DNA from: Veillonella sp.
GTDB taxonomy: Bacteria > Bacillota_C > Negativicutes > Veillonellales > Veillonellaceae
Assembly: GCA_018367495.1 (NCBI GenBank)
Contig: JAGZGB010000082.1
Span: 1 to 7,222 of the forward strand
DNA: 7,222 nt
Reading direction: 5' to 3'
Position numbers and translations under genes: made by a program. Position 1 is the stretch's first letter, and each line of letters starts with the position of its first letter. Shown in pieces: positions 1-6,181 of the stretch. The notes under the pieces are model-generated. The model was given only the letters and a program-made list of their open reading frames with translations, made no database searches and had not been told where the DNA came from.

Positions 1-1052
1 ATAAGGGTAACCATCTTGCCCCATTTTTCTTCTACACCTTGGTTTACATCAAAGAGGCGATCGCCTTCTTTTAGTTCACCAGAGAAGATACGTACAAAGC
101 TTTGTTTGCCTGCGAATGGGTCTAACAATGTTTTAAATACGAATGCAGTTAAAGGTTTATCTACATGTACTACACATTGTTCGCCGGTTTCCGCTTCAAT
201 TGCAGTCATCACTTTTTTAGTTGCATCCGGCATGTAACGAATCATACGATCCAATACTTGATCTAAGCCAATACGAGATGTGGCACTACCACACATGATT
301 GGGCACACACGGCCACTAATCATCCCTTCACGCAAGCCTTGGCGAATTTCCTCTAGGGATAATTCTTCGCCTTCTAAATATTTTTCCAACAATTCATCGC
401 TACCTTCAGCCGCGGCTTCTACGGTTAATTCCCGAATTTCTTGAGCCTTTTCGATAAGGTGAGCTGGTACAGCGATTTCTGTTGGTTGGCCGTCCTTGTA
501 AGTAAACGCAGTCATTTTTGCTACGTCTACGACGCCTTCAAAATTGGCGCCTTCACCGATAGGAATCTGCAATGGCATAATGCCTTTGCCAAATAATTCC
601 CGCATTCTTTCAATAGTACCGAAGAAATCGGCACCATCCACATCCATTTTATTGATAAATGCCATACGTGGCATCTGTAATTCAACTGCATAATCCCATG
701 CGCGAACCGTGTCAGTTTCTACACCAGATGTGGCGGATAGTACCATCAACATACCATCACAGGCACGCAAAGCGGCACGAACTTCGCCATGGAATTCGTT
801 ATAGCCTGGAGTATCTACGAAGTTAACCTTATGGTCATGCCATTCACATGGAGCCATGCCCAATTGGATTGTTACGTTACGTTTAATTTCTTCAGGTTCA
901 AAGTCCATAATATGTTTATTATCTTGACCTTTACCTACGAAATCAATCGCACCAGAGGTTAACAACAAAGATTCGACAAGAGCTGTTTTACCCGCACCAT
1001 CGTGGGAAACAACAGCAACGTTTCTAATTTTATCACTACTGTACTCTTTCAT
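1..1052 (-). CDS. EF-G-like translational GTPase (EF-G2 type), N-terminal 350 codons; 3' end beyond window
   Basis: This is the GTPase half of an elongation factor G family protein; the gene runs off the left edge. Visible in order: P-loop SHDGAGKT at residues 16-23, a switch I region ending in PEEIKRNVTI, G3 motif DTPGY, G4 motif NKMD, a G5-like GSAT, and the start of the beta-barrel domain II (TAFVFKTLLDPF onward). Canonical EF-G has AHIDAGKT, ERGITI and DTPGH, so this looks like the EF-G-like paralogue group rather than the housekeeping fusA. The ATG at 1052 is preceded by AAGGAGG eight bases upstream, which fixes the start. It stands alone, separated from the gene upstream by that gene's terminator. 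Family knowledge: EF-G paralogues act on the ribosome in translocation or recycling, but the role of this subgroup is poorly defined. Membership of the EF-G family is certain; the paralogue assignment is likely. Confidence 0.92.
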   Translation of the reverse strand, partial: MKEYSSDKIRNVAVVSHDGAGKTALVESLLLTSGAIDFVGKGQDNKHIMDFEPEEIKRNVTIQLGMAPCEWHDHKVNFVDTPGYNEFHGEVRAALRACDGMLMVLSATSGVETDTVRAWDYAVELQMPRMAFINKMDVDGADFFGTIERMRELFGKGIMPLQIPIGEGANFEGVVDVAKMTAFTYKDGQPTEIAVPAHLIEKAQEIRELTVEAAAEGSDELLEKYLEGEELSLEEIRQGLREGMISGRVCPIMCGSATSRIGLDQVLDRMIRYMPDATKKVMTAIEAETGEQCVVHVDKPLTAFVFKTLLDPFAGKQSFVRIFSGELKEGDRLFDVNQGVEEKWGKMVTL

Positions 1053-1058
1053 CGGAAT

Positions 1059-1067
1059 CGCCTCCTT
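1059..1067 (-). promoter_or_regulatory. Ribosome binding site of the EF-G-like gene
   Basis: The minus strand reads AAAGGAGGCG just before the ATG at 1052, a near-perfect Shine-Dalgarno sequence at about eight bases spacing. It sets the start of the EF-G-like gene. I see no clear promoter in the 120-base gap upstream. A TATAGT-like -10 near 1107-1112 would overlap the preceding terminator and has no good -35. Confidence 0.8.
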
Positions 1068-1112
1068 TATGGCAAATTACGTATTTGCTAATACATTTCG
1101 ACACTATACTAT

Positions 1113-1156
1113 AAAAGTCCTCTTTTCCCGAAAAAATTTATCGAAAAAAGAGGACT
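1113..1156 (-). terminator. Intrinsic terminator of the Yip1-like membrane protein gene
   Basis: Perfect 11-bp arms AGTCCTCTTTT (1116-1126) and AAAAGAGGACT (1146-1156) enclose a 19-base loop. On the minus strand the hairpin is followed by TTTTATAG. It begins 17 bases past the stop codon of the membrane protein gene at 1173, so it most likely ends that transcript and insulates the EF-G-like gene. Confidence 0.8.
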
Positions 1157-1172
1157 CTATATAAATATTAAG

Positions 1173-1838
1173 TTATCTGCCCACCATGGAAACACAGCCA
1201 CTTAGAAGTGCCATAAAGAGGACCCAAATAATAACAAAAACGACAGATGTTAATATAGCTGCAATGAATACTTTCATCTTGGTAAGCATCACTTGTCTTG
1301 CCATAAGTTCTAAAGATACCCAAATAGATATGATGAACAAAGCTATGGTTCCTACAAAATACATAACTCCAGCAATGGCACTACTATCAAATACGACCCC
1401 TAATAGCCCCATTAAAATAAAGACTATCATATAGCCAATACTAAATAGAAGAACGCCATAACCTTGTAAATACCAACTAACTTTCATTACGGCCTGTACG
1501 TTATCTGTACCACCCAGCTTGGTAATAATCCAATTATATACATAAGATCCGACAGCAATCATGACAAAGGACCAACCAATACTGATAAGCCAAGCAAAGA
1601 TAAACATAAAGCTAGCACCAATACCGATTAAATAGGTCAAACCAGTAAATTCATTATGAGGTAGAAATGGTATTAACATCGTCCCGAATAAAGCTAATGC
1701 AATATAAGGAATAGCCCATAAAAATACAGTGCCCCAAAAGCCTTTTTTCAATGTCCCATATTGTACGACCTGATCAATACCGCCTTTAAAAGGACTCGTA
1801 AACAAGTGCCAAAAATCAGAATACCATTTTGTCTCCAT
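1173..1838 (-). CDS. Five-helix membrane protein, Yip1-like family
   Basis: This 221-residue protein is almost entirely membrane-embedded. The N-terminus (residues 1-32) is amphipathic and contains WHLFTSPFKG, typical of Yip1-type bacterial proteins. Hydrophobic segments lie at about 35-59, 66-98 (with a conserved-looking W and G-rich stretch), 124-149, 155-180 and 188-213. The loop after the second segment, TKLGGTDNVQAVMKV (about 106-120), matches the GG-x-fixed-loop feature that bacterial Yip1 (PF04893-like) proteins carry before their third helix. The ATG at 1838 has AGAGGTG four bases upstream. It is a single-gene unit: the nearest upstream gene ends 370 bases away behind a hairpin terminator, and its own terminator follows. 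The function of bacterial members is unknown, and no catalytic motif is visible. Confident as a membrane protein, moderately so for the family. Confidence 0.8.
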   Translation of the reverse strand: METKWYSDFWHLFTSPFKGGIDQVVQYGTLKKGFWGTVFLWAIPYIALALFGTMLIPFLPHNEFTGLTYLIGIGASFMFIFAWLISIGWSFVMIAVGSYVYNWIITKLGGTDNVQAVMKVSWYLQGYGVLLFSIGYMIVFILMGLLGVVFDSSAIAGVMYFVGTIALFIISIWVSLELMARQVMLTKMKVFIAAILTSVVFVIIWVLFMALLSGCVSMVGR

Positions 1839-2006
1839 AATACACCTCTAATATATACGAATTTATTAATTATCTTATATTATATAACATCCTACATAGA
1901 CATTATACCTTTAGTCGCTACGTTTCACTCTTCCCCACAGATTTTAGTATTTCTATGTGTATATAATTAACTTAACTATCTATTAATAAAGCTTTATCGA
2001 TGCAAT

Positions 2007-2155
2007 CTATATATAGATGGGACTACATCTCATATAAAGTTATAAAAAAGACGGTCTGTACTTGTGTTGCGACATCAGGAACGAGGAGCAAGCAAGTATA
2101 GACCGTCTTTTTTAATCAAGTTGTAGCTATGTAATGGGGCCCCATCTATATATAG
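2007..2155. repeat. Nested inverted-repeat element, about 149 bp
   Basis: Two exact 15-bp inverted repeats, CTATATATAGATGGG at 2007-2021 and its complement at 2141-2155, flank a central long hairpin (2044-2113). The spacers between outer and inner arms are of similar size (22 and 27 bases) but unrelated in sequence. The right end overlaps a perfect 12-bp palindrome ATGGGGCCCCAT (2134-2145), and the left repeat is itself palindromic (ATCTATATATAGAT, 2006-2019). There is no transposase and no obvious target-site duplication. It could be a MITE-like or REP-like dispersed element, or simply a terminator with flanking palindromes. The repeats are seen directly; the idea of a mobile or dispersed element is inference. 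Confidence 0.6.
2044..2113 (-). terminator. Long bidirectional terminator hairpin closing the hydE operon
   Basis: AAAAAAGACGGTCT (2044-2057) pairs perfectly with AGACCGTCTTTTTT (2100-2113). After one G/T opposition (2058/2099), TACTTG (2059-2064) pairs with CAAGTA (2093-2098), and an inner TTGC/GCAA (2067-2070/2088-2091) leaves a 17-base loop. The A-run on one arm and T-run on the other give a U-tract on either strand, so it can terminate in both directions. It lies about 100 bases past the hydE stop and is the only good terminator for that operon. The stem is much longer than a typical terminator, so it may also act as a stable RNA 3' end. Confidence 0.8.
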
Positions 2156-2209
2156 GTAAAACTATCCCAAAACTTATAATAGGATCAATGAATTAGATAC
2201 ACGGAAAAA

Positions 2210-3328
2210 CTAAAACTCTCCCGTCCGTTTTCCGTAATGTTTGGAGTCCCCATTTTGCTTCCAACCTACAGTATCTCCAATGGACATAACGCGGCGTGTT
2301 AAGCAGTCCTTACATTTATCTGCATTATCATCTACGCAAGGTTTGTTATCGTATAACAAGTATTTCGCACGGTGTTCAGGAATCGTAATGATAGGCATTA
2401 AAATATTTGCTCCTGCTGCAAGGCCTTTTTCACGGCCAAGTTTATCCAAAGCTTGTAATGCAGTAGTAGCTGCAATATTGACATCTTTCAAGAATAAACG
2501 TGTTAAAGCAATCATCTTGAGCCCCAATTGAATACGGCGCAATTTACCAGCTTCATCATCGATGCCCATGGCTAATGCCTCTTGGCCTAATGGCGTATCA
2601 TGATGTACTACATACGGTCCCATACCGATCATATCAATATCCATATCACGATAGAACAAGATATCATTTACCAGGTCTTCTTCAGTTTGCCCCGGCAGAC
2701 CAATCATAACACCTGTACCCACTTGAAAACCTACACGGCGCAAACTACGCAAACATTCAACGCGCGTTTCAAAGGAGTGCAATTCATCTTGAGGATGAAT
2801 TTTATGGTACAGTTCTTTATTCGTTGTTTCAATACGCAATAAATAACGACTTGCACCAGCTTCACGCATGCGGCGGTATGCCTCTTCGCTTTGCTCCCCT
2901 ACACACATCGTAATGCCCAGGGAACCATCGCCAATGGCTTTAATCTCGCGAATGAGGTCTACCACATAATCGACAAATATATCATCACTACGTTCACCAG
3001 ATTGAAGTGTAATAGAACCATATTCATGGTCATAGGCCCACTGCGCCATCTTGATAATATCTTCACGATTCATATCAAAGCGTTCCGTCTTATCATTTTC
3101 ACGACGGATACCACAGTAATTACAGTTTTTGATGCATCGATTCGAGAACTCGATGAGGCCACGATAATACGCTACGGGCTTTACATATTTCGCCTTCACT
3201 TCATAAGCCTTTTTATATATCAACTGCAACTGTTCTTCATCAGTTACAGACATGAGAAATTTTAGCTCATCCTCTGTTAGCCATTCATCGCCAACGAGGT
3301 CTTTCCCGAGAATGTCTTGCACTTGCAA
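2210..3328 (-). CDS. hydE: [FeFe]-hydrogenase maturase HydE (radical SAM enzyme)
   Basis: HydE is a cytoplasmic radical SAM enzyme. With HydG and HydF it builds the 2Fe subcluster of [FeFe]-hydrogenase, acting on the Fe(CO)2(CN)-cysteine unit made by HydG. The 372-residue length fits the family. The radical SAM cluster motif is C65-x3-C69-x2-C72 (CIKNCNYC), followed by the QSGE segment (109-112) and RYLLRIET (161-168). The secondary cluster site is complete at C331-x7-C339-x2-C342, the same spacing as in Thermotoga HydE, which favours HydE over BioB or PylB. The start is TTG at 3328: AAGGAAGTG precedes it at proper spacing and no ATG lies nearby. It is last in an operon, four bases after the yaaA stop. 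No hydrogenase, hydF or hydG gene lies in this window. Confidence 0.9.
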   Translation of the reverse strand: MQVQDILGKDLVGDEWLTEDELKFLMSVTDEEQLQLIYKKAYEVKAKYVKPVAYYRGLIEFSNRCIKNCNYCGIRRENDKTERFDMNREDIIKMAQWAYDHEYGSITLQSGERSDDIFVDYVVDLIREIKAIGDGSLGITMCVGEQSEEAYRRMREAGASRYLLRIETTNKELYHKIHPQDELHSFETRVECLRSLRRVGFQVGTGVMIGLPGQTEEDLVNDILFYRDMDIDMIGMGPYVVHHDTPLGQEALAMGIDDEAGKLRRIQLGLKMIALTRLFLKDVNIAATTALQALDKLGREKGLAAGANILMPIITIPEHRAKYLLYDNKPCVDDNADKCKDCLTRRVMSIGDTVGWKQNGDSKHYGKRTGEF

Positions 3329-3343
3329 ATAATCACTTCCTTT
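3329..3343 (-). promoter_or_regulatory. Ribosome binding site that supports the TTG start of hydE
   Basis: The minus strand reads AAAGGAAGTGATTAT directly before TTG at 3328. The AAGGA core lies inside the last codons of yaaA, and the yaaA stop TGA (3335-3333) sits between it and the TTG. The alternative GTG two codons further in would be too far from this site. The arrangement implies translational coupling of hydE to yaaA. Confidence 0.65.
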
Positions 3344-4079
3344 CGTAACGAACCGTCATTGATTCGCTTGGTATGGTAATGGATTCAATATCTGTAATAC
3401 AAGTGAATCCATTAACTTCACGAGGCAAATCTCGCACATGCTTCACTTGTCGAGTTAAACATTCATGAGCCATCACACCGCGGCTCATTTTAGAAGACGT
3501 ACTCATCTGTTTAAACGTATCGCCTCGTAATTCCCAAAATTCAATGGTCACTACCTTTGGATGGTTTACCATTTTGGCATATTCTTTAGACGCTAGATTG
3601 AGAATCCAATCTTCTTGGTGAAAGTAGGTATCTACCGCTTCATGCCACGTCTCATATAAGTTAATGCCTACCTTATCCACCATATCGAGTCGATAGTCTC
3701 TAACGCCCATCATAGGCTCTACAACACCGTACAAGGCAGACATCACAACAAGATGGCTTTCACCAAAGGCCTTAGCCTCTTCAGTCAAGTTCGACCAGTT
3801 CAAATATTTAAAAGCAATACCATCGTAACTGTCACAAGCTAGCCCAACAGGATGGGACTCAAAATCTTGATAGAAATCAAAGAGCGCTCGGGCCTTATCG
3901 TCCTTTAGCTTTAAAGCCTTACCAAGGGCAGCTACATCTAGAGATTGTACATGCTTTACTATCTCTTGTGTGATGTGCGGTTGAAATTGGCCATCTTGGA
4001 CTATAGGATTAACTGCCTCATCGTTGCTAGCAACATTAGTAATTGTTTTTGTCTTACTAGGAGAGAGGACGATTTTCAT
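3333..4079 (-). CDS. yaaA: YaaA/UPF0246 peroxide stress protein
   Basis: This 248-residue protein of the YaaA (DUF328/UPF0246) family spans the full family length. Family hallmarks in order: MKIVLSPSKT at the N-terminus, DSYDGIAFKYLNW (83-95, the FxGDVYxGL-like segment), VVMSALYGVVEP (111-122) followed by RDYRLDM (127-133), WILNLASKEYAKMV (158-171), and the C-terminal SRGVMAHECLTRQV (199-212). In E. coli, YaaA lowers free iron and protects DNA during hydrogen peroxide stress, and the protein binds DNA; its exact chemistry is unsettled. The ATG at 4079 has AAGGCGG about eight bases upstream. The start lies inside the preceding gene (23-base overlap), and hydE follows after four bases, so the three are surely one operon. 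Link to the neighbours: hydE makes an oxygen-labile iron centre, which would benefit from iron and peroxide control. Confidence 0.9.
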   Translation of the reverse strand: MKIVLSPSKTKTITNVASNDEAVNPIVQDGQFQPHITQEIVKHVQSLDVAALGKALKLKDDKARALFDFYQDFESHPVGLACDSYDGIAFKYLNWSNLTEEAKAFGESHLVVMSALYGVVEPMMGVRDYRLDMVDKVGINLYETWHEAVDTYFHQEDWILNLASKEYAKMVNHPKVVTIEFWELRGDTFKQMSTSSKMSRGVMAHECLTRQVKHVRDLPREVNGFTCITDIESITIPSESMTVRYERK

Positions 4080-4659
4080 GGGATAATTCCGCCTTAATAG
4101 TTTCCTCTGTCAAATTATCGATCAATTCAGGATTCCACAACATAAGAGGTACTGCCACAACGTGACTAGCTTTCATTTCTTTACATAATTTAATGCATTC
4201 TTTAAGGTAGTTGGAGTCTTCGTCCACTAGGTCACATACGATAACAACGTGACGACCTTTTAAATTAACACCTTCATAGTCGATACTTTCAGCAGATACA
4301 GTAAGCATACCTGTTTCCAAACGGCCTTCGCTCATATCGTTCAAACGAGACATCAATACATGTTCAAGCATAGTGGATACAGGTGTCACAACACGACCAA
4401 TCCCAATAAGTGCTTCTGGTTGAGCATGGACGATAACAGTTTTCTTACGTTTATCTGTTCTAAAATCTATAAGAGCTTTTTCTAAAGCACCAAAAAATAC
4501 GAATAATTGCCAAGGATCAAAAGAACCTGTTTGGAACATATCAATAACAGAACCATCCTCATCCATATTTAGGCGCGTTAATAATTCCTCTGCAATGTCG
4601 TTTACTACAACACTAAAATCAGATTGCATTGCATCTTGTACTTTTACTTCCTCTGCCAT
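4057..4659 (-). CDS. Phosphoribosyltransferase-like protein with a degraded PRPP motif
   Basis: I do not recognise a named family for this 200-residue protein. Residues 80-102 (QPEALIGIGR, then TPVSTMLEHVL) resemble the first strand-loop-helix of type I phosphoribosyltransferases. Residues 134-173 (KGRHVVIVCDLVDEDSN, a helix, then ASHVVAVPLML) follow the layout of their PRPP-binding strand, loop and helix (VVIVDDLVxTGGT). The first acidic residue is Cys142 and the TGGT loop is EDSN, so PRPP binding as in active enzymes is doubtful. The first 70 residues are acidic and probably helical. I chose ATG at 4659, which has GGAGG five bases upstream. A TTG four codons earlier overlaps that binding site and is unlikely. 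First gene of the operon with yaaA and hydE. Fold assignment is inference. Confidence 0.75.
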   Translation of the reverse strand: MAEEVKVQDAMQSDFSVVVNDIAEELLTRLNMDEDGSVIDMFQTGSFDPWQLFVFFGALEKALIDFRTDKRKKTVIVHAQPEALIGIGRVVTPVSTMLEHVLMSRLNDMSEGRLETGMLTVSAESIDYEGVNLKGRHVVIVCDLVDEDSNYLKECIKLCKEMKASHVVAVPLMLWNPELIDNLTEETIKAELSHENRPLS

Positions 4660-4693
4660 TAGGTCCTCCAAATTTCTATCTATTACACTGGTG

Positions 4694-4707
4694 AGGGAAT
4701 GTTCCCT
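4694..4707. promoter_or_regulatory. Palindrome AGGGAA-TG-TTCCCT in the leader of the PRTase-like operon
   Basis: A perfect inverted repeat with 6-bp arms and a 2-base centre lies 35 bases upstream of the ATG at 4659, just after a TATAAA (4714-4719, minus strand) that could be a -10. It could be an operator or a small hairpin in the 5' leader. No matching regulator is known to me. Confidence 0.35.
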
Positions 4708-4826
4708 ACAGGATTTATACTATCTTTAATTGTAACATATTTTATAGCCCACATGGGTATTCATGGATACACTTTTTACATAACAACTATACCGGTTATA
4801 TGACAAAGTAATTCTAATAAAACAAT

Positions 4827-4845
4827 GTTACATGATTAATGTAAC
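4827..4845. promoter_or_regulatory. Inverted repeat GTTACAT-N5-ATGTAAC upstream of the PRTase-like operon
   Basis: Exact 7-bp arms separated by five bases lie between the mntH terminator and a weak promoter-like pair (TTGTCA at 4801-4806, TTATGT at 4778-4783, 17-base spacer, both minus strand). A further TGTTAC half-site occurs at 4732-4737 on the same strand. The size and symmetry suit a dimeric helix-turn-helix regulator. The binding protein is unknown. Confidence 0.4.
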
Positions 4846-4871
4846 TTTATAAATTTGAACACCTATTATAC

Positions 4872-4897
4872 AAAAAAGACCGCTAACGCGGTCTTTT
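4872..4897 (-). terminator. Intrinsic terminator of mntH
   Basis: GACCGC (4878-4883) and GCGGTC (4888-4893) form a 6-bp GC-rich stem with a TAAC loop. Runs of A (4872-4877) and T (4894-4897) extend the stem to 10 bp and give a U-tract on either strand. It starts five bases after the mntH stop codon. Confidence 0.9.
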
Positions 4898-4901
4898 CCT
4901 A

Positions 4902-6161
4902 TTACCCTACAATGAGTAGGTAAATATTCATAACGGTAACAACAATACCAATGCCCCATAATAGTACATTCGTATATGTATGGTTCGCATACTGCCCCAT
5001 TACCTTCCGACTGCTTGTCATATAAAGCTGCAAGAAAATTGTGATAGGCAATTGCAAGCTTAAAAACATTTGAGAAATCAACAACGCTTGGAACGAATCA
5101 GTAACAAATACAATCAGCAACAATGCTGGAATGTAGGTTAATGCCAAACCTAAACGCGTATGAAAGTCTTTCATATCGTAAGACTCACCAAACATGCCTG
5201 CAAAAATACTCGCCCCTGCCATACCTGCTGTTGCAGATGATGCAAAGCCTGCAAAGAGCAGTGCAATAGCAAAGATGGTACCCGCTGCAGGTCCAATAAG
5301 AGGTCGTAACAATTCTTCTGCCTGTTCAAGCTCTGTTACTTCAATACCATGAGCAAAGAACACTGCAGCCGCCAATAAGATCATAGCGGAGTTAATCATC
5401 CATCCAATCCCCATGGACAATAGAGTATCTAAGAATTCATAACGCAATTGTCGCTTCATGACAGAATGATCTTGCGTATTGAACTGTCGACTTTGGATGA
5501 TTTCTGAGTGCAAAAACAAGTTATGAGGCATGATAACAGCCCCTAAAATACTCAAAATAACAAGCATAGACTCATTAGGAATCTTAGGATCTACCCAGCC
5601 GATACCAGCTGCCACCCAATCTACATTGACTAGATTTACCTCTACAAGATAAGCCAAGGCAATAAGGGATACAAAGCCGGCAATAATTCGCTCTAACTTG
5701 CGATAGGAATTAGTAATAAGCATAACGGTACAGATAAGAGCCGTTAGAATACTACCTATCAAAATTGGGATACCAAACAACATCTTTAGAGCGATAGCAG
5801 CACCAATAAATTCTGCCAGTGCCGTCGCTGCCGCCGCAATGCCTGCCGTACTAAGCACGAAACAAGACACATAACGCGGCAAAAACTCATAGGCACATTC
5901 GGATAAGCATTGTCCTCGTACAATGCCCAAATGAGCCACATTATGCTGCAACAAAATAAGCATAATGGTAGATAATGTAACTACCCACAACAACTCATAG
6001 CCAAAGCTAGCACCAGCAGCAAGATTTGCTGCCCAGTTGCCAGGATCTATAAAGCCAACGGTTACAATGATACCAGGTCCTATATATTTAAAGACCTCGC
6101 TCACTTGCTGCTTACCGTTTTGATGGACGGTAAATAGCTGTTTCTTAAAAAAATCAATCAT
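4902..6161 (-). CDS. mntH: Nramp-family Mn(II)/Fe(II) importer MntH
   Basis: MntH imports manganese (and ferrous iron) across the cytoplasmic membrane, driven by protons. At 419 residues it is full length for bacterial Nramp and has about eleven hydrophobic segments. The TM1 metal site DPGN is at 39-42 (Asp39, Asn42). The TM6 site is AVIMPHN at 208-214, where Met211 is the residue that in this family favours transition metals over Ca and Mg, and His213 is the conserved TM6 histidine. The short cytoplasmic loop holds QSRQFNTQDHSVMKRQ (223-238). The ATG at 6161 has GAGGTG upstream, and the gene starts 20 bases after the stop of the exported SLH-like protein, so both are probably read from the promoter at 6969-6997. 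I see no convincing MntR or Fur site, so metal control cannot be claimed from this sequence. Confidence 0.93.
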   Translation of the reverse strand: MIDFFKKQLFTVHQNGKQQVSEVFKYIGPGIIVTVGFIDPGNWAANLAAGASFGYELLWVVTLSTIMLILLQHNVAHLGIVRGQCLSECAYEFLPRYVSCFVLSTAGIAAAATALAEFIGAAIALKMLFGIPILIGSILTALICTVMLITNSYRKLERIIAGFVSLIALAYLVEVNLVNVDWVAAGIGWVDPKIPNESMLVILSILGAVIMPHNLFLHSEIIQSRQFNTQDHSVMKRQLRYEFLDTLLSMGIGWMINSAMILLAAAVFFAHGIEVTELEQAEELLRPLIGPAAGTIFAIALLFAGFASSATAGMAGASIFAGMFGESYDMKDFHTRLGLALTYIPALLLIVFVTDSFQALLISQMFLSLQLPITIFLQLYMTSSRKVMGQYANHTYTNVLLWGIGIVVTVMNIYLLIVG

Positions 6162-6181
6162 TATAACACCTCATTTAAGGG

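Larger units (their letters stand above)
1839..2209. other. Gene-free stretch between hydE and the Yip1-like gene
   Basis: No credible coding region is seen on either strand. The right half (2007-2155) is occupied by the nested inverted-repeat element described separately. The left half is very AT-rich. It contains a TATAAT box at 1902-1907 (minus strand) that could be the -10 of the membrane protein gene, but no convincing -35 stands 16-18 bases before it. Confidence 0.7.

Noticed and set aside
16..237. Plus-strand frame of 73 codons at the left edge
   Set aside because: It is the antisense of the EF-G-like gene, whose motifs are unmistakable on the minus strand.
1902..1907. TATAAT box upstream of the Yip1-like gene
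   Set aside because: No recognisable -35 at 16-18 bases, and such boxes are common by chance in this AT-rich stretch.
2241..3265. Several open frames of 80-124 codons on the plus strand opposite hydE
   Set aside because: They are antisense to a clear radical SAM gene, have no good ribosome binding sites and give low-complexity, non-family-like proteins.
4660..4671. Upstream TTG start adding four residues to the PRTase-like protein
   Set aside because: The TTG overlaps the GGAGG ribosome binding site that serves the ATG at 4659.
4778..4806. Promoter TTGTCA-17-TTATGT upstream of the PRTase-like gene
   Set aside because: The -35 is good but the -10 matches consensus at only two positions, so I mention it as context rather than list it as a feature.
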